Assembly: GCA_014925825.1 (NCBI GenBank)
Contig: JACGCK010000459.1
Location: 1-22,255 of the forward strand
DNA length: 22,255 nt
Reading direction: 5' to 3'
DNA from: Pholiota molesta
Taxonomy: Eukaryota; Basidiomycota; Agaricomycetes; Agaricales; Strophariaceae
Under the pieces are notes generated by a model that was not told the origin of the DNA, did not search any database, and saw nothing but the letters and a program-made list of their open reading frames with translations. Position 1 is the first letter of the stretch; each line of letters begins with the position of its first letter. Position numbers and translations under genes: made by a program. Shown here piece by piece: positions 19,159-22,255 of the stretch.

Positions 19159-21867
19159 CTTGCCGCGCTGGGGATGAAGATCGGCAAAGCAGGAGATAAA
19201 TCTGTGTCAAACCAAAAGGAAGGATTCGCGAGTCAATGAAGCATGAAAGCGTGTTCGTGAGCGTCACTTTCGATTTCTCGATTTGGCGAACCCTTAATGG
19301 GGCTCAGCCGTACTAAGAAAGCTCTACTCAAATTTGCCCACACCCCGGAACCCTGATCCCATCTCATTCTGCAGAATTTCCAGATCCCCCCGCCTTCGCG
19401 TAATAGAAAGCACCTTCGCCCTCGTCTTCAGAAGGACGCCAGCCCATGCCAGCCTCACTCACCCCCACGTCCACCCCAATTCAACCACTACTACTCTGTA
19501 TCCAGAAGGGGAGCAAAATCCAACATCTGCAATCCATCAGAATCCAGGATTCACTCGGATTACATCTTCCAAGAACATACAGATACCGCAACGCTCTCGG
19601 CAAGCCTCAACTTGATATCTCCTTCAATCTCGATAACCTTTTGCCTCCTTGCCCATTCACACTCACAAGTTTTGTCTCTCGATGCCTCCCTCTACTGGTG
19701 CCGTCTCGGTCTCCTCAACTCACGCTTGACCAGGCCGGACTCTATGGGAAGTCTTCGGATCGAGCCCATCCCATTGCCGTCATCTTTCTGCCTAGGTGGA
19801 CGCGCTTCTCAAGGTATAGCTTGCTGGCCAAAAACCCTACCCATATCTCAGATCCTCTTCAAGAGTTCTTGCGAGAAAGCCTCCAATACAAGCAGCACGC
19901 TGCTGCTCATAGATTTTCAGCCGCTTCCACGATGGCTCATGAATCATAACGGCCATATCCCAATACAGCTACCATGTTTCGAGCCAACTTAGCTCAAAAG
20001 TGTGTCTCATCTAATGTGTGGGCATCTAGGCAGATGATGTACTTTGGGAGATATTTTCGGCAACATGTTCAGGACATGCAACTGCCGCGGGATGTCTGGT
20101 AGATACGCACGAGGAGAGGACATTTACTCGGTCTTTTGATTACAGAGCATCGAACGCATCGAGGCCGAGGACAAAGCTCTTGTATGTAGGACGATTACAC
20201 CGTGTTGAAGGCTGACGACGTCCTGCGTCAATGGTGGGATCTCGACATCGACGAGCACGCATTTTCCTGTAATCCCTGTGACATAAGGCACCGCAGAGCG
20301 CTTCCTCGGATTTTTTATCATGTCTCGACAAAGTATCCTCGGAATCGGCACTGGCTGTATTCAATGGCAATCCTGTCTCGAGCGGCCGGCATGGGTATTT
20401 TTGCCACTTTTGTATGCTCCTCTAACTGATATGTCTTCGCGGAGTTGTATCACTTGATGCAATAGGTGTGTTTATAGACAGACTCTAGACAGATGTTATG
20501 TCGCTTCACACAAATATATTTGATCTTCCGTGCCACTACGTACCCACTTGTGCGCATTGACAGGCGTACTCTCTAGCTATACTTATCTATATTTATCGAT
20601 TGCATCTCCCAGGTTACGGTCGAGGCCGCGGCTCAAAGCCGTCGCAGGACTTCATAACTTATAAGTATAGCAGGACACGAGTCGACATGTCAGACGAGTG
20701 CTCATATTCTGGGAATACTGATATGATGCCATCAGACCTCTTGTTCGTAGTCCCTAGTCCCTCGTCTGCCATATGTAAGGCAAAATGAGCCCCCCAGACG
20801 CAAGCAGATAGTCAGGAATGAAACCTGCTCAACGAGTAAACAATTATTCAGGTCACATCTACGAGCAAAGCATGGTCATTCCTGTAAGAAGTTGGCTGAA
20901 CGCTATCAAGCATTTCCTGTCACCTACTAAGCTCAAGATTGTGCGACTTCAGCCTCGAGATCTCGTCCTACGAGGCTGTAAATCGAAAAGCATACTTAGC
21001 CTCCTGGTAGCCAGTTAGAATGAAAGTACTTAAACATTAGAATAATGAACACAAGCCGTTTCAATGGCGAGAGGGCTGGAGAAAGGCCGCCTGGAAGGAA
21101 AACTCCGAATCTAACCTTTCATACACTCTTGCTCAACAACGGGAGGGTAAAGAGAGACACAGTTAGCGGTAGATTGGATCTGAGAACTCTCCGAGTTTGA
21201 CCTTTAGGCTCTGTCTTGTGAGAAAGACATACCGCTCATACGTAACTCCAAGTTATGCTGTGCGTTCATTCGATGGTTCTCTCCGATGCTCGAAAGACGG
21301 GAATGGGCCCTCGGTGTAGAGAACATAATTTATAGACGTCCCGTTGCATTCATCAACATGCTATAATAAGTCTACCAATAATGTCCGTGTTATGTCCCTG
21401 TCTTTGTCAGAAAAGAACGGGCGTCAACGATAGAATTCAAAAACATCTAACACACGTATCTGATCAGATGAATCGCTTTCCCCGCTAAAGGCCGGAGCAC
21501 TTTGATATACAAGAAGAGCAATAAGCATGGACGCCGGGTTCAACGTAAAAACAGCCGGAGCGTGATTAGAATCTCGAACAAGCCGGCAAGTTGCAATCCA
21601 GTATACGGATTTTGACGGCAATAATAGCAAGGGAACTCGGCTGACGTTAGTCGACATAGGGATTCACCATTCGCGCTGCCCATTTAAGGGTGCTCATCGG
21701 AAATGATGGAAAGCTACAGTCGGGAGAATGTTTTTCGGAAAGTCTGGCGGCAAGGACCTCGAAGCTCCTTGCTCGCTCGAACAATTTGCTCGCCAACCGC
21801 ATTGAAGCTTCCAGAATAGAAGAAGGTTTGAGAACGCGATAGAAGAATGAACGAAAACAACGGCTTG
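19159..21867. other. Interval with no secure gene between CFA-synthase-like gene and ARL2
   Basis: About 2.7 kb. The first 200-300 bp should be the upstream region of the minus-strand methyltransferase gene. A plus-strand open frame of 167 codons (19446-19949) overlaps other open frames and shows no family motif. Sequence before the ATG at 19682 is CT-rich and start-like, but its frame closes after 15 codons and no convincing splice chain was found. From 20450 to 21800 only short open frames are present. The 3' UTR of the ARL2 gene probably occupies the last part. Confidence 0.45.
20951..20977. repeat. Short inverted repeat, 7-bp arms
   Basis: AGCCTCG at 20951-20957 is exactly complementary to CGAGGCT at 20971-20977, with a 13-nt loop. 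It is isolated in non-coding DNA; there is no adjoining gene end, so no terminator role is claimed. It may be chance. Confidence 0.4.
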
Positions 21868-22255
21868 TCATTTGGTTGCATCGAGAGGAGCTTGTGGCGG
21901 TCGGACACCTTGGGAAGCGGTAGTGCTGTAATATAACCTTCCAGCGACATCGTTCACGACCCAGTCTAATCCAGAAACGAGGTTAGCGCCGGTTACGGCG
22001 CTGCAGGACCATATCTTCCAACGATGAGTGGTGATGGAGGGGAGGTCCAAAGCCTGCATTGGTCCAAAACGCCATAATCAGGTCTTAAAATTCGGAATGG
22101 CGGGCAAAAAAGTGGATCTTACGTCGCGAATTTCTGTATCGGTCATCGAACCTTGCAAATCCTGTTTGTTGGCAAACACAAGTAATGATGCGCCTGCTAA
22201 ACGCTAAGATGGACGTGATAGCCGTATGCGAATAGTAACAAGATGAGCCACGGGT
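21868..22255 (-). CDS. ARL2: ARL2-type Arf-like small GTPase, C-terminal part (N-terminus beyond window edge)
   Basis: Two exons are visible on the minus strand: 22203-22123 and 22053-21868, with a GT-AG intron 22122-22054; 22204-22255 is intron ending in catcttag. The first exon encodes RLAGASLLVFANKQDLQGSM, holding the G4 guanine-specificity motif NKQD; the second starts ALDLPSITTHRWKIWSCSAV, with the G5-equivalent SAVTG and then GLDWVVNDVAGRLY. These match the end of ARL2/Alp41/Cin4-type proteins, better than Arf1 or Arl1, because of the CSAVTG...G.DW pattern. ARL2 works with tubulin cofactors in folding and recycling alpha/beta-tubulin. A tail of about 17 residues after the family's usual end (STTASQGVRPPQAPLDATK) is an extension. 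G1-G3 motifs lie outside the window. ARL3 is the main alternative. Confidence 0.88.

Overview
The window is nuclear DNA of a filamentous basidiomycete, most likely an Agaricomycete. Genes are dense and intron-rich, with mostly 45-75 nt GT-AG introns (plus two of about 200 nt). All recognised products are eukaryotic, and a solitary nucleotidyltransferase-like ORF is of a kind I associate with mushroom genomes. Exon structures below were built by hand from splice consensus, reading phase and family conservation.

Layout: (1) 1-2581, minus: a GC-rich gene for a Gln/Pro/Met/Gly-rich nuclear-type protein, cut by the left edge and broken by one apparent frameshift. (2) 2634-3440, plus: IMP3, the U3 snoRNP processome protein, six exons, divergent from gene 1 with only 52 bp between start codons. 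(3) 4187-5732, minus: a secreted GH18 chitinase, six exons, complete catalytic motif. (4) 6464-7306, plus: an intronless 280-aa orphan with a nucleotidyltransferase-like GS...DLD signature. (5) 7307-9694: no secure gene, only fragmentary minus-strand coding-like pieces. (6) 9695-16288, plus: a kinesin-3 (Unc104/KIF1/UncA) of about 22 exons, with motor, K-loop, FHA, C2-like/DUF and C-terminal PH domains. (7) 17123-19158, minus: a cyclopropane-fatty-acyl-phospholipid synthase-like SAM methyltransferase, ten exons. (8) 19159-21867: no secure gene. (9) 21868 to the right edge, minus: the C-terminal part of an ARL2-type small GTPase.

The recognised genes are mostly unrelated housekeeping functions: ribosome biogenesis, vesicle transport, membrane lipid modification, tubulin-folding GTPase and cell-wall turnover. 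I see no operon-like or clustered pathway, and no mobile element, CRISPR array, rRNA or convincing tRNA.

The most notable features are micro-exons in the kinesin gene (12, 19 and 11 nt in a row over the ATP-binding P-loop; 21 and 7 nt in the FHA region), the very short IMP3 divergent promoter, and the orphan nucleotidyltransferase-like gene. Single-base frame breaks in three otherwise intact genes, mostly at or beside short homopolymers, look more like assembly errors than gene decay. I did not find a clearly novel multi-gene system.
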